The notes beneath the pieces were generated by a model, which saw only the letters and a program-made list of their open reading frames with translations, ran no database searches and had not been told where the DNA came from. Positions 48,477 through 59,513 of a stretch of 64,000 nucleotides of DNA are shown here, one piece after another. The stretch lies in assembly GCA_027946555.1 (NCBI GenBank), contig JAPEVC010000105.1:58861-122860 (forward strand), read 5' to 3'. How positions within the stretch are numbered: position 1 is the stretch's first letter; each line of letters opens with the position of its first letter. The position numbers and the translations under genes are program-made. This DNA comes from Gnomoniopsis sp. IMI 355080. Its lineage: Eukaryota; Ascomycota; Sordariomycetes; Diaporthales; Gnomoniaceae.

Positions 48477-51400
48477 ATGAATGGGAGCACCACCACACCG
48501 GTACCCAACAACGACGACGACGACAACAACAACCACAACCTGCCTGTAGACGTGGCAGTCGTTGATGCCCTGGACGACTCGAGACTCGCAGAGGTTCTCG
48601 ACGATTCTCCCGAACGCATCCATTCTGACCCTCTCCCTTCCCAGCCTACGTTTCCTGATCATGCAAGATCAGAGAGCACGCCGCAGTTCAGGTCCAGCTT
48701 GGTAGAAGCGAAAGATGCCTATCAATCTCCGGTTCCGGCCTACGACAGCCCGTCCAACAGGACGAGCATGTCACACTGGGATCCCGAGCCAGGCTTCGCA
48801 CATATCAACGGTGACATTGGCGGCTCTGGCTACAATGAGACCAGAGTAGATATCATTACCGTACCCTGCCCCGGCGCGGATCCCGTCGAGACATGGACGA
48901 GAGACCCCCTCCCGCATGACTACTTTGGAAATTCCTTGGACAATGAGTTGACGGCCCATCCTGCACTCAAGGAGTTGGCCGGCGATGCCGTCTTATCGCC
49001 TGGTATCGGACACGACTTCACCAAGGCAGCCCATTTGTGGGTCAAGCAGGGCATAAGACGGTATGCCAGTACGGCCAGGGTATTGCTCTATAGACATCGT
49101 GAACTCTCGGACCATACCAGCCTCGACTCGCTGGCGAGAGATCTGCTCCATAATGTCATGCTCACTCGTGACAGCGGGCAAAAGTCGCGCCCGCTGTTTT
49201 TTGTAGCCCACAGTATTGGCGGGCTTGTGGTCAAAAAGGCTTTACTCATTGCTAGTCAAGATGAGAAGTACAGACACGCCATACTCTTCAACTGCCATGG
49301 CGTGTCCTTCTTTGGTGGGACAACCCGCCCCGATGAATTAATATTCAATTGCGACTAACAATTAGCAGCAACGCCGCACCGTGGTTCAAGTTACATGTCA
49401 ATGTATAACCTCAGCGAAAGCATACAGCTACTCTTGCACCTGCAACGCCCACTACCACGATCCCTCGCCTACAGCCTTCGCTTAGGTAGCAAAAGTCTGC
49501 TCGAAATGCACGAAGCATTCACAGACATAGCCAGTGAGATGCGCATCTGGAGCTTCTACGAGACCATTGATTCACGTTTGTCCGGCTCGGGCCATGGGCA
49601 CACCACCGAGGTGGAGTTCACCGCGCCCCTCGTCTCCATCAAGTCCGCACTCATCGGCGTGCGCCACGAGCTCATCTACTCCTCGCTGGAGAGTGACCAT
49701 GCCCACTGCGCGTCGTTTGGCATCTCCAACCCGCGCACCTTGGGCGTGTATTTGCAGGACCTGGCTGCGGCGGTGAAGAAGGCCGAGGGCTTGAGCCATG
49801 CTGAGCATCATCCGCTGAAGCTGAAAGACAAGGTAAAGGTAGAGATGATTGGGTTCTACGATGACCCTGATGCGGGCGTCGAGTCAGACATCAGATTATA
49901 TATCAAGAAGTCTCACCTCTCCGAGTTCCTCCAGAAAGGCCCTGAGCAATGTCTTGAGGAGCGCCTGCGCCGTGTGCCGCAACGGCCTGGCTCGGGCCAT
50001 CCACGAGCTTCAACCCACCGTCCCAGTCACAGTAGCGGCGGATTTATCGACAATGTGCAGAGATTCCTTCGAAGCGTCTCGCGGTCACCAGAACGGCAGC
50101 CACGACCCGCCTCTCCGGGCTTTATGTTCACGCCGCCGTCGGCTGCCGAAGGTCATGCACCGGGTGGTGTACATGAGCGACGCTTGCACAGCTTGACCAT
50201 CCCGGCGCCTCCCCAAAGGGGGACAAATCGCCCTTCGAGTAGGGGGAGTGATGGCACGGCTACGACCGTGTCCGAGCCCATCGGCCATAGGACTTCAATG
50301 GATGCGGCTATCAGTAGCGAGCAGCGAGAGCAAGACGCGCCATCTAAAACTGATGCCGGCCACATGGGCCTGGGTATAACATCCACCGCTCGCAGCCAAA
50401 GGAGCAGTGTGGCCAATGCTATCCATGATTTGACTGCTGGGTTCTCGCGACCAAATCCGAAGAAGAGAAAGTTCATGTGGATCCATACGCCATTTACGAA
50501 CCCTGTTTGGGTCAAGGTAATTTTAAGCCCACAGTCAGCAACATTGTCTTAACCAGCCTGTTTGCTCACATCTCTACAGGACATCTTTGACAGGCTTTCG
50601 GAGTCACACCACCAGGACTTCAGCAAACTGATCAACAACGAGAACTGGGTATCGAGACACGTCCATGGCCGACACTCGCGTTCCCAGCCCTCATTTGTCA
50701 AGCCGGCGATCAATTACATCTCAGGCGACTCCATTCCCTCACCACGCCCATCCCACTCAAGCAACTTGCCCACACGCTCGACCGCCTCACCCACATATCT
50801 CTCTCTTTATTTCCCTTACTTACATTTCGAGACGTACCGCCACATAATTCGACGGCGCGGTGTGATCACCCGACGCCTCGCCCATGGCCGCGCGCGGCCC
50901 GTGCCCGCCGATATTGCCGCCCTAGACTCACTCGAATTGCGCATGTTGTGGGAGTACATCGGGCATGACCCGCCGCTGAACTCTAGGCGCACCCTCGACC
51001 AATTCGGATACCCCTCGCTTAAGGACACGAATGCGCGCGATGACGATCAGATGTTATACAAGCTCACCAAGGAGGATAAACTGAGGTCTCCGCTGCCAGC
51101 AGTGGTGTCAAAGGGCGCGGCGAACATTGAGCGGGAGTATTCATTTGGGACGCGGCTATTGCATGAGATGATAGAAAGGGAGAAGGAGCAAGTTGCGGCA
51201 GAGGAAGAATCCGGGGAAGGGGAGACGGAGTTGAGGGACGGGAACCTACTCATGGTTGACCAGTTGTGGCTGTGGGCGATTGATACTAGTAAGTTTGAAC
51301 TGGTTTGGCAAATTCCTGGTGCGAATACTGACAGTTGGTAGCTACCTTGACGACTTTCTTCCCCAAACGCGAGTCGCGGCCGTCTGAAGGGGCCATGTTC

Positions 51401-52747
51401 CAACAGGCGGATTTGCGCAATAGCATTTACAATGAGCTCAATGGTGATCTCACAGGTCGATGCGAGAATGCGTTGGATCTCGCGGCTTTTGTGGTCCTGC
51501 ATGCGGTGACGGTATTGCTAGATCGGTCGTCACATCCGGATTTGGAGGTTTTCCGTATTTTCGAAGAGGCCATCGGGATGCTGGTAAGTACTCACTCTGG
51601 CCCACACACCTTCTCACCACCCAGTCCCTATTGCCGAGTCGTCTGCTGAAACATTGCTCAGACCGAACGTATGACTTCCAACCTCAAAAAGTTCCGCATG
51701 CAGACATTCAAAGACGTGGAGGCCGACTCGGATGGCGAGCCCGAAGACAACACTGCTGCGTCTATTAAGAAGCGACACAAGCGCGAGATCGAGCGTGCTG
51801 AGCGGGAAAACCGAGAGAATACTTCGGCTTTACTCGAGCTGCGGGATATGGAGGATGAGCTGAAGACTCTGTACCGACTGTTTGACACACAGGAAACCTT
51901 GGCCAGTAGGATGGCCGATATCTACTCGGGAGAGGCACTCAGGGACATCACGCTTCATGGCCAGGGGTACTTGCACGAGGCTTTGAGTCGACTCACGGAG
52001 TATAAGACGCAGACAACGGAGATGCTTGAAAGGGTGGGCGCGACGAGGGGCGATGTATGTTTGACTTTTCGCCTTCCTGGGTCCTTGCTCATCCACTTGT
52101 GTTCATCCTAAGCTGACACGATATAGTACGAGAAATTGCTGGAGATGGCCCAACGCCAAGCCCAAGTCGACGACGTTCGTTGGTCACGCCTCCAAACAGA
52201 GCTCGCCAGCAGCCAAAACCTGTCCGTCATGATTTTCACCATATTCACCGTCATCTTCCTCCCCCTCTCCTTCTTCACCAGCCTCTTCGGCATGAACACC
52301 TTCGACTGGGCCGGCGATCCCACCTCTGCATTTCCCACGCTCAGCTTCATTGGCCAAGTCAGCCTGCCAGCCTCGGTGGCCATGATCCTCATCACGCTCA
52401 TCGCTGCGTTCAGCCCCCGCGTCCAGGTCGCGGCCAAATCTGCCTGGCGGCGGGTGCGCCAGGCTACGTCGTGGGTGCGCGAGGGGTTGAGGAGGCTGGA
52501 GCCTGCTGCGAGTCGTCGAGCGAAGCAGAGAAGGCGGGCAGATAAGGAGCGGGAGGAGAAGGCGGAGAGGGAGAGACGGCGCAAGGAGAGGGGATATGAC
52601 TTTTGGGCAACGGTGAGGCGGCAGCGTACGCTGGGTTCTTATGAGATTCCGGAAGTGAATCGGGTGCTGGTGAGGGCGGGTACGGGGTTCGAGAGTGCTG
52701 TGAGTGGTGGTAAGGGGGTGGGATTGGAAAGGAGGGGTAGGAGGTAG
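48477..52747 (+). CDS. SesB-like alpha/beta-hydrolase fused to a CorA-type membrane domain
   Basis: Six exons (48477-49314, 49369-50516, 50580-51288, 51342-51583, 51662-52054, 52127-52747) give 1316 residues. After about 115 disordered residues, a serine-hydrolase-like domain starts at RVDIITVPCPGADPVETW. It has the nucleophile motif FFVAHSIGGLVVKKAL (Ser246) and FFATPHRGSS across intron 1, as in SesB-type domains of fungal NLR-like proteins. A Ser/Pro/Arg-rich disordered stretch (about 450-640) follows. Next is a fungal CorA-associated region (MWIHTPFTNPVWVK to MVDQLWLWAIDT), a helical stalk with a long coiled coil, and two membrane helices flanking the metal-transporter motif GMN in SLFGMNTF (exon 6). 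The basic tail should be cytosolic. CorA proteins are pentameric Mg2+ channels. Fungal relatives with N-terminal add-on domains exist but their role is unknown. Splitting it into two genes is unlikely, because all junctions keep frame. Confidence 0.87.
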
Positions 52748-53299
52748 TTTCTGTGGTCTAATTGTTACCAGCCCGTGTTTTATAGTGGCATGGACAAGAA
52801 GAGAAGGTTGTTTGTGTTATTAAAGGCATCGTGGATGAGGCATATGAACCAGGAATGGATCTCTTGCAAGCACTTGCATTGAGGGGGATTGGGTCTGGGC
52901 GAGGAATTGTGTGGAAATATGTGCTGAGAAGGACTGAGGATATTTCACTTCAACAAACAACACCCAGTGCCTATGGTCTTTCACAGCCCTCACCCTCTCT
53001 TGTCACCATGCCAGCCCTCTGATTACAAAGTGAGGATAGGTGGTGCGCGAATTTGTATTTGTGCTGCAAATACACCGACACATTTGAAAATACACGCCTG
53101 CCAACAGTAAAAACTGCCACTTCTCAAACTCACAACACCTTACTACTCTTTGATTCATTCTTCCATCTCTGATAGTTGGTCGACAGCCTGCAAACCTACC
53201 ATCCTACCAGCGCATCAAGCTTCCGTCGTTCAACCCTTGTCTATTGCCAAATTCCCACACCCAGACTACAACTTTCTCAACCTGTCGAGATCACACATC
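52748..53299. other. Intergenic region
   Basis: Non-coding. It ends in a C/T-rich leader before the signal-peptide ATG at 53300. Confidence 0.5.
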
Positions 53300-55090
53300 A
53301 TGAAGATGTTTCCTCTCGTCTTCGCCCTCCTCTGGCTGCTAGACATCTTCTCCCCAGCTACAGCCACTCCTGATGCTGTCTCCCTCACGTCGACTGTTCC
53401 AGCAAACATCACCAACATTTTTGCCCACCAACCCGACAATGAGACTCTTGCCTCCTTCTCCGAGTCTGGTCTGTGTATGGCCTACCTCGGTCGCATCTTG
53501 ACCGACTACGATGAGAACTGGAATCGCAACAAGTCGCTGTGGTCCTGTCAAATCTATTGCGCAAAGGATTCGTCCTCTGATGGCTATGGTGTAAGGCCCC
53601 TCTGGCCCTGATTTTTGGTGTCTGAGGTTCTAACAACTTGATGGACAGTGCGTTGGACCTAATGTCACGACACTCGCGCAGCTCGATCCCAGCATCATCT
53701 GTAAGCCTTCTCCTCGTGCTGTCCTGTCATAATGGTTTTTAACATTTTCATACCAGGCGAGGATGATGATGGTCTCCACTATACTCCTGGCAAATGTGAC
53801 TGTGACTTTGAGCTTGCTGAGGCTATTGTGGACATCATTGCTGAGGGCTTGGAGGAGTTGAGCTCAGTCCTGGTAAGTAAAAGTGTCCAAACACTACATT
53901 CTACAGTCTCTACCTGTTTTCGACACTATGAAACTGGGAAAAGCCGTCCAGTCTGCTCTATCACTGACCCTGGTCTACAGTGTGCTGTCTTCGGCAGCAT
54001 CTTCGCAGAAGTACTCGATGTGGGCACCATGTTCCTCCCAGGTGCTGACCTACTCGATGCGGCGGACATGATCATATCCACCGTCAAGACCTTCGATCAA
54101 AATGTGCTGACCCCAATGGACTACTTCAACAACTATCTCGGCAGCAAGTGCGGCATCAATGGCATGAGTCTAGATCCCTGGGGCCTCTTTGGCATCTTAG
54201 CTGGAGCAAGTAACGGCCTAGGCACCAGCAGAGGCTGCTATAGAAAGAATATCCTTGCTTGCGCTCAGCCCAAGGACAATCCAGCTCCACCCCCAGACGT
54301 GCCACGCTCTCCAGCCAAGGACCCGTGGGATGGTGAGACGCCGCCGACCAGTGATATTCCCACGTACTGCGACAATACGCCTCGACTCCTTCGCGGCCGT
54401 GGGGGCAAGGCGAAGTGCCAGGCGATTCCGGACGTCGAGGCCAACGGCTACACATATGAGGATAAGAGCACCTCGGGGCAGTACGAGCCTGGGACGTGGT
54501 CAATTCAAGCACCTGACAAGTGGACGAAGGGTGTCTTGAATGATGTGGCTATCATCAAGCTGAATCCTGAGTACGGGATGATGACCGTCGAGTACGCATA
54601 CCTCGCTACGATTGACACTGTCAAGAAGCTCAAGCTAAGAGACATGGTATGTTCTAGTTTCCCTCTCCCATCATAGCTTTGCCCGCCGCAAGAACTGATT
54701 CACTGTTTTTTCCATCCAACCCAGATGGCCGGCCTCTGGAAAGCCAAGACGGTTTATGGCGTCGAGTATATACAGCAAGTCGTGCACCAGAGCATCGTCG
54801 AAAAGGGCTGGATCGGCCGCGGCGGCGGCGACCGCGGCACGCAGGGCAAAGTCCTTGATTTGCTCGGCAAGAAGGTCGGCGACGAGTACACGGTGCGGGT
54901 GACGGCGAGCGGCAACGAGAAGGCCGCGTTCAATGTCATGCTCAAGGAGACCACACAGGGCGCGGGCGTGTTCAAGATGCTGGAGACGTACACGGGCGGA
55001 ATGGGCAGGCAGATTGTGCAGTTTGATGTTCGCCGGGTGGGCGGACAGGATTGCATTTATATTACCATCGCGCAGGGTGCTACTCCTTGA
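53300..55090 (+). CDS. Secreted cysteine-containing protein of unknown function
   Basis: Five exons, 53300-53590, 53649-53700, 53757-53872, 53981-54646 and 54725-55090, give 496 residues. The start ATG was chosen because it opens a clean signal peptide (MKMFPLVFALLWLLDIFSPA); the frame further upstream is leader. An N-glycosylated N-terminal region with paired cysteines (SLWSCQIYCAKD) leads into GKCDCDFELAEAIVDIIAEG and DVGTMFLPGADLLDAADMI. This recalls the cysteine-rich C-terminal region of some large fungal LysM chitinases, but no LysM or GH18 domain is present here. A Pro-rich linker (PAPPPDVPRSPAKDPW) separates the C-terminal part, which ends in a domain with WIGRGGGDRGTQGKVLDLLG and GGQDCIYITIAQ. 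The product is probably extracellular. It might be related to chitinase-associated modules, but I do not assign a function. Confidence 0.8.
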
Positions 55091-55543
55091 GTGGGAGGGG
55101 AGGCACTGCTTCGAGTTCACTGAAAGCGAGGTGGCTCGTATTTGTCTTGTAGGCTGGGATAGATGATACTTTGGTCCCCTCATGGAACCTTGCATACGGG
55201 TTGAGGGGATGAAATAGAGCTGATATCGAGAGGTTGCGCATCATGGCGATAATTACAAACCAGATCCCACAGTCATTTCGGTGAAGTCTTTCCACCATGA
55301 TCTCCGTGTGTATCGATTTGCAACTAGGTCTTCGTTTGATTGAAGCACCTTATATCTGTGCTTATACTCAAGTACGCACAAAGATTCACCAGTAATATCC
55401 TTTAGACAAACACCTTCCGTATCATCTGCTTGGGAATCATAGGTTTAATACTGTGCCTTGTTTTCATGGGCTTGAACTGCAATAAGGGCTTGATGCACCC
55501 TTTGGCGTTCAACATACATCAAAATAAAGGCACCTTCGACACC
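55091..55543. other. Convergent intergenic region
   Basis: 3' ends of the secreted-protein gene (plus) and the aldoxime dehydratase-like gene (minus). Nothing recognised. Confidence 0.5.
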
Positions 55544-56638
55544 TTACCAGTCTTCGGGGTTAGATGCAATCGGCTGCTCGAAGAACGCCGGCAGCCTGGC
55601 CGTCTCGACCACTTCGCTGCCGAATGACGGATGCTCGTCAAACGCTGTAAATCCAGTCCCATCATAGCAACCCACGTACTCGGCATCCACTTCCTCAGCT
55701 CTCAGTACGCCCAAGTCGACCCACAGAAGCAAATCACCTCCCTCCATCTCCCCACCGGGTCCATAACTCTTGACAAATTGTCCGCGTAGCTTGACATGTG
55801 TAGCATCATGCTTGCCCATGTGCTCCATGTAGGAAAGGTCCAGCCAAAAGAGAATTTGGGCCTGGCGAACGTAGTCCAGACCGGGAAAGATGCCGTTGGT
55901 ATTGCTAGCTCCGAGTTGTTTCCCGCCTGCAAAGCCATGGCAGGCCCTCGCATTTACCATGCCCTTTGCTGGCCCACCCGTCATCACATTCGTGACCCAT
56001 CGCTTTGCTGGGCCGTCGAGATGCTCGTTCCAGTGCTCTCGCTCTCGCTCGCCCATGCTGCTGTAGTCTTGCCCTTCGACGACGAAGCAGAGATTATCCG
56101 GGAATTTTGTCATTCGCACTCGGCCCGTCCTGATCTTGTCACTCAGCTGTCTGGGTTCGGGGACTGCAGACAGTGACGAGGCGAATTTCTCATCAGGTGG
56201 GTCTTTGGTCAACCGGCTCCTGTATGCGCCCCAGTAGCCCATTCGTTCAGTCAACGGGATCAAGTCGCCACAGTACCCAAAGCCGTCTTTCCTGTCACCG
56301 AACACGGCCTGGTGCATCGCCCTCGTGGCTGGAAGGCTGATGGTCTCTCGCCAGAAGCCCGCGTCTTCGGGTAAGAGGCCCCAGAAGGACGAGACATCCA
56401 TACTTTCCCACCAAGCTTTAAAGTCTTGGGGAGACGCCCAGTAACTCATCCATATCTTGCTTGGGAGATCATTCTGTTCGAACTCTTCCACGTGAATTGC
56501 CGCTGGTCGGATAAGGCTCTCGAAAGAGTTGATGAGGGCAAGCTTGTCCTCCGACGGGCTGTCATCATGGTATTGGCAACCAAAGACAGAGACGGTGAAA
56601 TGGTGCGTCGTAGGAAATTTGACTCGAAATAATGGCAT
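55544..56638 (-). CDS. Haem-containing aldoxime dehydratase-like protein, distal His apparently absent
   Basis: Single exon, 364 residues, normal length for the phenylacetaldoxime dehydratase family (PF13816, about 350-380). Family landmarks are a WMSYWASPQDFKAWWES segment near residue 65, GFWRETISLPATRAMHQ near 95 and YWGAYRSRL near 135. A KHDATH motif (His277/His281) lies where the family normally has SHPTH, which supplies the proximal haem ligand. These cytosolic haem b enzymes dehydrate aldoximes to nitriles. The family then normally has an LRLYHEV-type motif whose His is catalytic. Here the corresponding stretch reads LLLWVDLGVL after a short Gly/Glu insertion, so the His seems replaced. 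The fold call is good, but activity is doubtful: it may be a haem-binding paralogue with another function. No nitrilase or cytochrome P450 gene is adjacent. Confidence 0.82.
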   Translation of the reverse strand: MPLFRVKFPTTHHFTVSVFGCQYHDDSPSEDKLALINSFESLIRPAAIHVEEFEQNDLPSKIWMSYWASPQDFKAWWESMDVSSFWGLLPEDAGFWRETISLPATRAMHQAVFGDRKDGFGYCGDLIPLTERMGYWGAYRSRLTKDPPDEKFASSLSAVPEPRQLSDKIRTGRVRMTKFPDNLCFVVEGQDYSSMGEREREHWNEHLDGPAKRWVTNVMTGGPAKGMVNARACHGFAGGKQLGASNTNGIFPGLDYVRQAQILFWLDLSYMEHMGKHDATHVKLRGQFVKSYGPGGEMEGGDLLLWVDLGVLRAEEVDAEYVGCYDGTGFTAFDEHPSFGSEVVETARLPAFFEQPIASNPEDW

Positions 56639-59513
56639 GGTGTCTCGGTGGTTTGAATTGGATTGCGAGGGTGCAACGTTGAAGAATAGGTGGGTACGAC
56701 TCTATGCCCGCACGACTTTGACGAACCTGTGATGATATATTGCATGTCTAGGTTAGATAGTCTACAGGAGTTGTTGCACCTCTTGTCGTCCTTTTGCCCT
56801 CGCACCACCGGGCAAATCCGTCTTGTGCCCGTTGGGACCCCGTTGGGAGATCTCCGAGACCGTGCTTCATCCGCCTCCGCCAGGTCCTTTGCCGCCGCTA
56901 GGGAACCCGACGCCGGGAACTTGGAAGTGAAGTAAGATCATCAATTTCTAAGAGCGAGCGCCGAAATCAGATAATCCACTCGATTATTATCTGCACATTA
57001 CACTGATTTGGATTATGGGCTTATCTATCATGAGTCGCGTAGGCTTTCTTGCCTCAGAAATTGGGACAGTCTGCCTACATGTAAAGAAATGAATACTGGT
57101 GAAGGTGCGCGACCACAACAAGTATAGTATATCCTTGAGCATATTAGGCTGATGGTCATTACATAAATCTGCTCGTTCTCTCCTCGAAAGTCTCCTTATA
57201 ATCTTATGCATAGTCCAGTGTCTCACATATCTCTGCATACACTTTAACACTGCTGGCAGGGTAGGCGTTCTTTAATTATACTAGATGGCCACTTTGTCTT
57301 TCAATATGAAAATGAACACATCCATTTCTTCTGCCCAAGTGTGTCTCATTCACATATTGGTGTCTTATCAATGTTGACGCCACAACTTGCGGACCTTAAG
57401 GACCTGGTTCTTGAATTCGTGAGCCTTGGGCTTACGCTGTTGTACAGTATGCACAGCCGAGATTAGCTGTATAAGTACCAGTCAATGTCCTGGTCTCCAT
57501 CGGCCACATCGGTCATGCATCTCCTCTGCTTGATTGCTTTCAACGGAACTCTAATATACCCCAAATTCATGGTGTGGTTCATCACCGAAAAGATCTAGAC
57601 AAGCACCTTTGCTTTTGATCAAGGCTGAGGCGGTGTTGGCTGAAATTATTTACCGTTCAATTCTAGCAGAGTGGATGGCTTTCAACGTCTTCCTCCAATC
57701 GCATTAAAGAACGTATCGGGCATTGCTCGTACGTCCGCCCAGAGAAAAGAGCACCTGGGCACGCTGCACAGCAACATGGCTGTGAGAGGTTGCTCGTAAC
57801 GTCAATGCTACCTGGATCCCTGGAAACTTGGAAAGACAACCCAAACAAATTGGCACTTGTCCACAATAATCAACGCTCATTGCCTGTCGATCTTCTGCTT
57901 TGCATCGTCCGCATGTTACCGTGACCTTTGAGGTGGTTCCCACTATAGTGCCGTGCACCGTGCATAGTCCTGCATCATCTGTGCGTGCCCCCGCAAACGG
58001 TCGGAAGCTAGCAAGGACAGCGCATGCAGTATCGCGACGGGCGGTCCCGCCTCTTTCATCTCGAGAATTTGATTATAGTATTGCCCTTACTCCGCAAAAC
58101 CAGCCCTTCTGAATAGAAAGTGGTGATGCCCCACAATCCGGGATCCCACGTGGTATTTCTCCGCTATGTACGTCAGGAGGCTGACCACATCTTGGGCTTG
58201 GTGCTGCTACTGAGCCGAGGCAGAAACAGCAATCAGCTGCTGAAATGTACCTCGCCCCAGTGACTTTGTGAGGCCGGGCAAAATCTCGCTGCAGCTTGAT
58301 CTTGGGGATTCATGCAGTTTTTGGATTCTTGTTTGTCCGTGTCGAGTACGAGGCTGCCAGCTCCTAGCGACTACTGGTGGGATTGCACCGCGAGTCTCAT
58401 ACGATTGGGCATGGTTGTATGCAGCAACGTACATTTCCTTGTAATATGATGTGAAGAAACGATAGGCGTCTTGCTGCGTGCTTATGTACACTTCAGGTTA
58501 AGCCTTACTATCGTTCTTCAATGTACTGTATGAATCTTCCGTCTAGTTGGATGCAGGATAGAAGGTTCATTCCTAGTCTTCCACGACTGGAGCTTTCTCT
58601 CATTTTCATGTTGCTATCTCAGGGAACACGGTCTCTTTCATATACAGGATTTGCATGTAATACAAAAATTATACCGCACATGAAGACGGTTCGGCCATGC
58701 CAAAAAGGTATTCACGACACTTTGTGCTGGCCTTTCTGTCGGGATTAGCGCATTGATCATCACAAGGGATGCTCGTCCCTGACGTAGAAGCTTTCATAAC
58801 ATCGGATCTATAGGTCTCAATTTGAGGAGCGATGCGAGCCGGAAATTGTTTACTTGGTCGTCACACCCGGATGCGACTTAAATCAAGCAGATGGGTAGTG
58901 GCGTCGGCTCCTGCTTGATCAGACCATGGAATATTCTGTACTACGTATTCTGAAAAGTAGAAATACAACAATCAATTCGGCACAAACCTGGTCCCATGGC
59001 CCCTGTGGCCGAAGATTTTAAACCTTGGCCAATATTGAGCTGGATGTTCCGAGCTTCCTACCAACTGCCTTGACAGGAACGGAGCACAAGGAAGTCCCAC
59101 GTACAACGGACCGAAATAAGAATCAGCATTTCCAGGTGTGGCTCCTATTCTCCACATTGGGAGTCGGTGTTCTCAATCACCGGGCATTTGCTTGATTAGC
59201 ATTCAAGCCTTTGGGTATCCTTTGGGGGTTGGGTACATTCCCAGGGTTGCTCTAGGACGACGTGGATTGCTACGTGTGGTAGTATTCTATCCAGACGGCG
59301 GCAAGCGTTGCAGGCGTTCATCTGATCCCAGTTATAGGTCATGTTGTGAAGATACAAGTACACAAAGAGCCTTCAATTATTCCAATTCGTGCATGGATTA
59401 ATGGTGATTGCTATAATAGTCGGCTTTTGCCTCCCCGCTCTACTCTGACGTTCGTTCAGGTCTACACCACTTTCATACAGATTCTGAGATCTAGGCCTTG
59501 TTCACAGCCCATC
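56639..59513. other. Gene-poor interval
   Basis: About 2.9 kb with no supported gene. It contains the promoter of the minus-strand dehydratase-like gene and, at the right end, the leader of the carboxylesterase. Short frames on both strands lack domains, consistent splice signals or signal peptides. No RNA gene or transposon remnant recognised. Confidence 0.45.

Noticed and set aside
54671..55195. 174-codon minus-strand frame
   Set aside because: Antisense to the last exon of the secreted protein, which is supported by splicing and composition.
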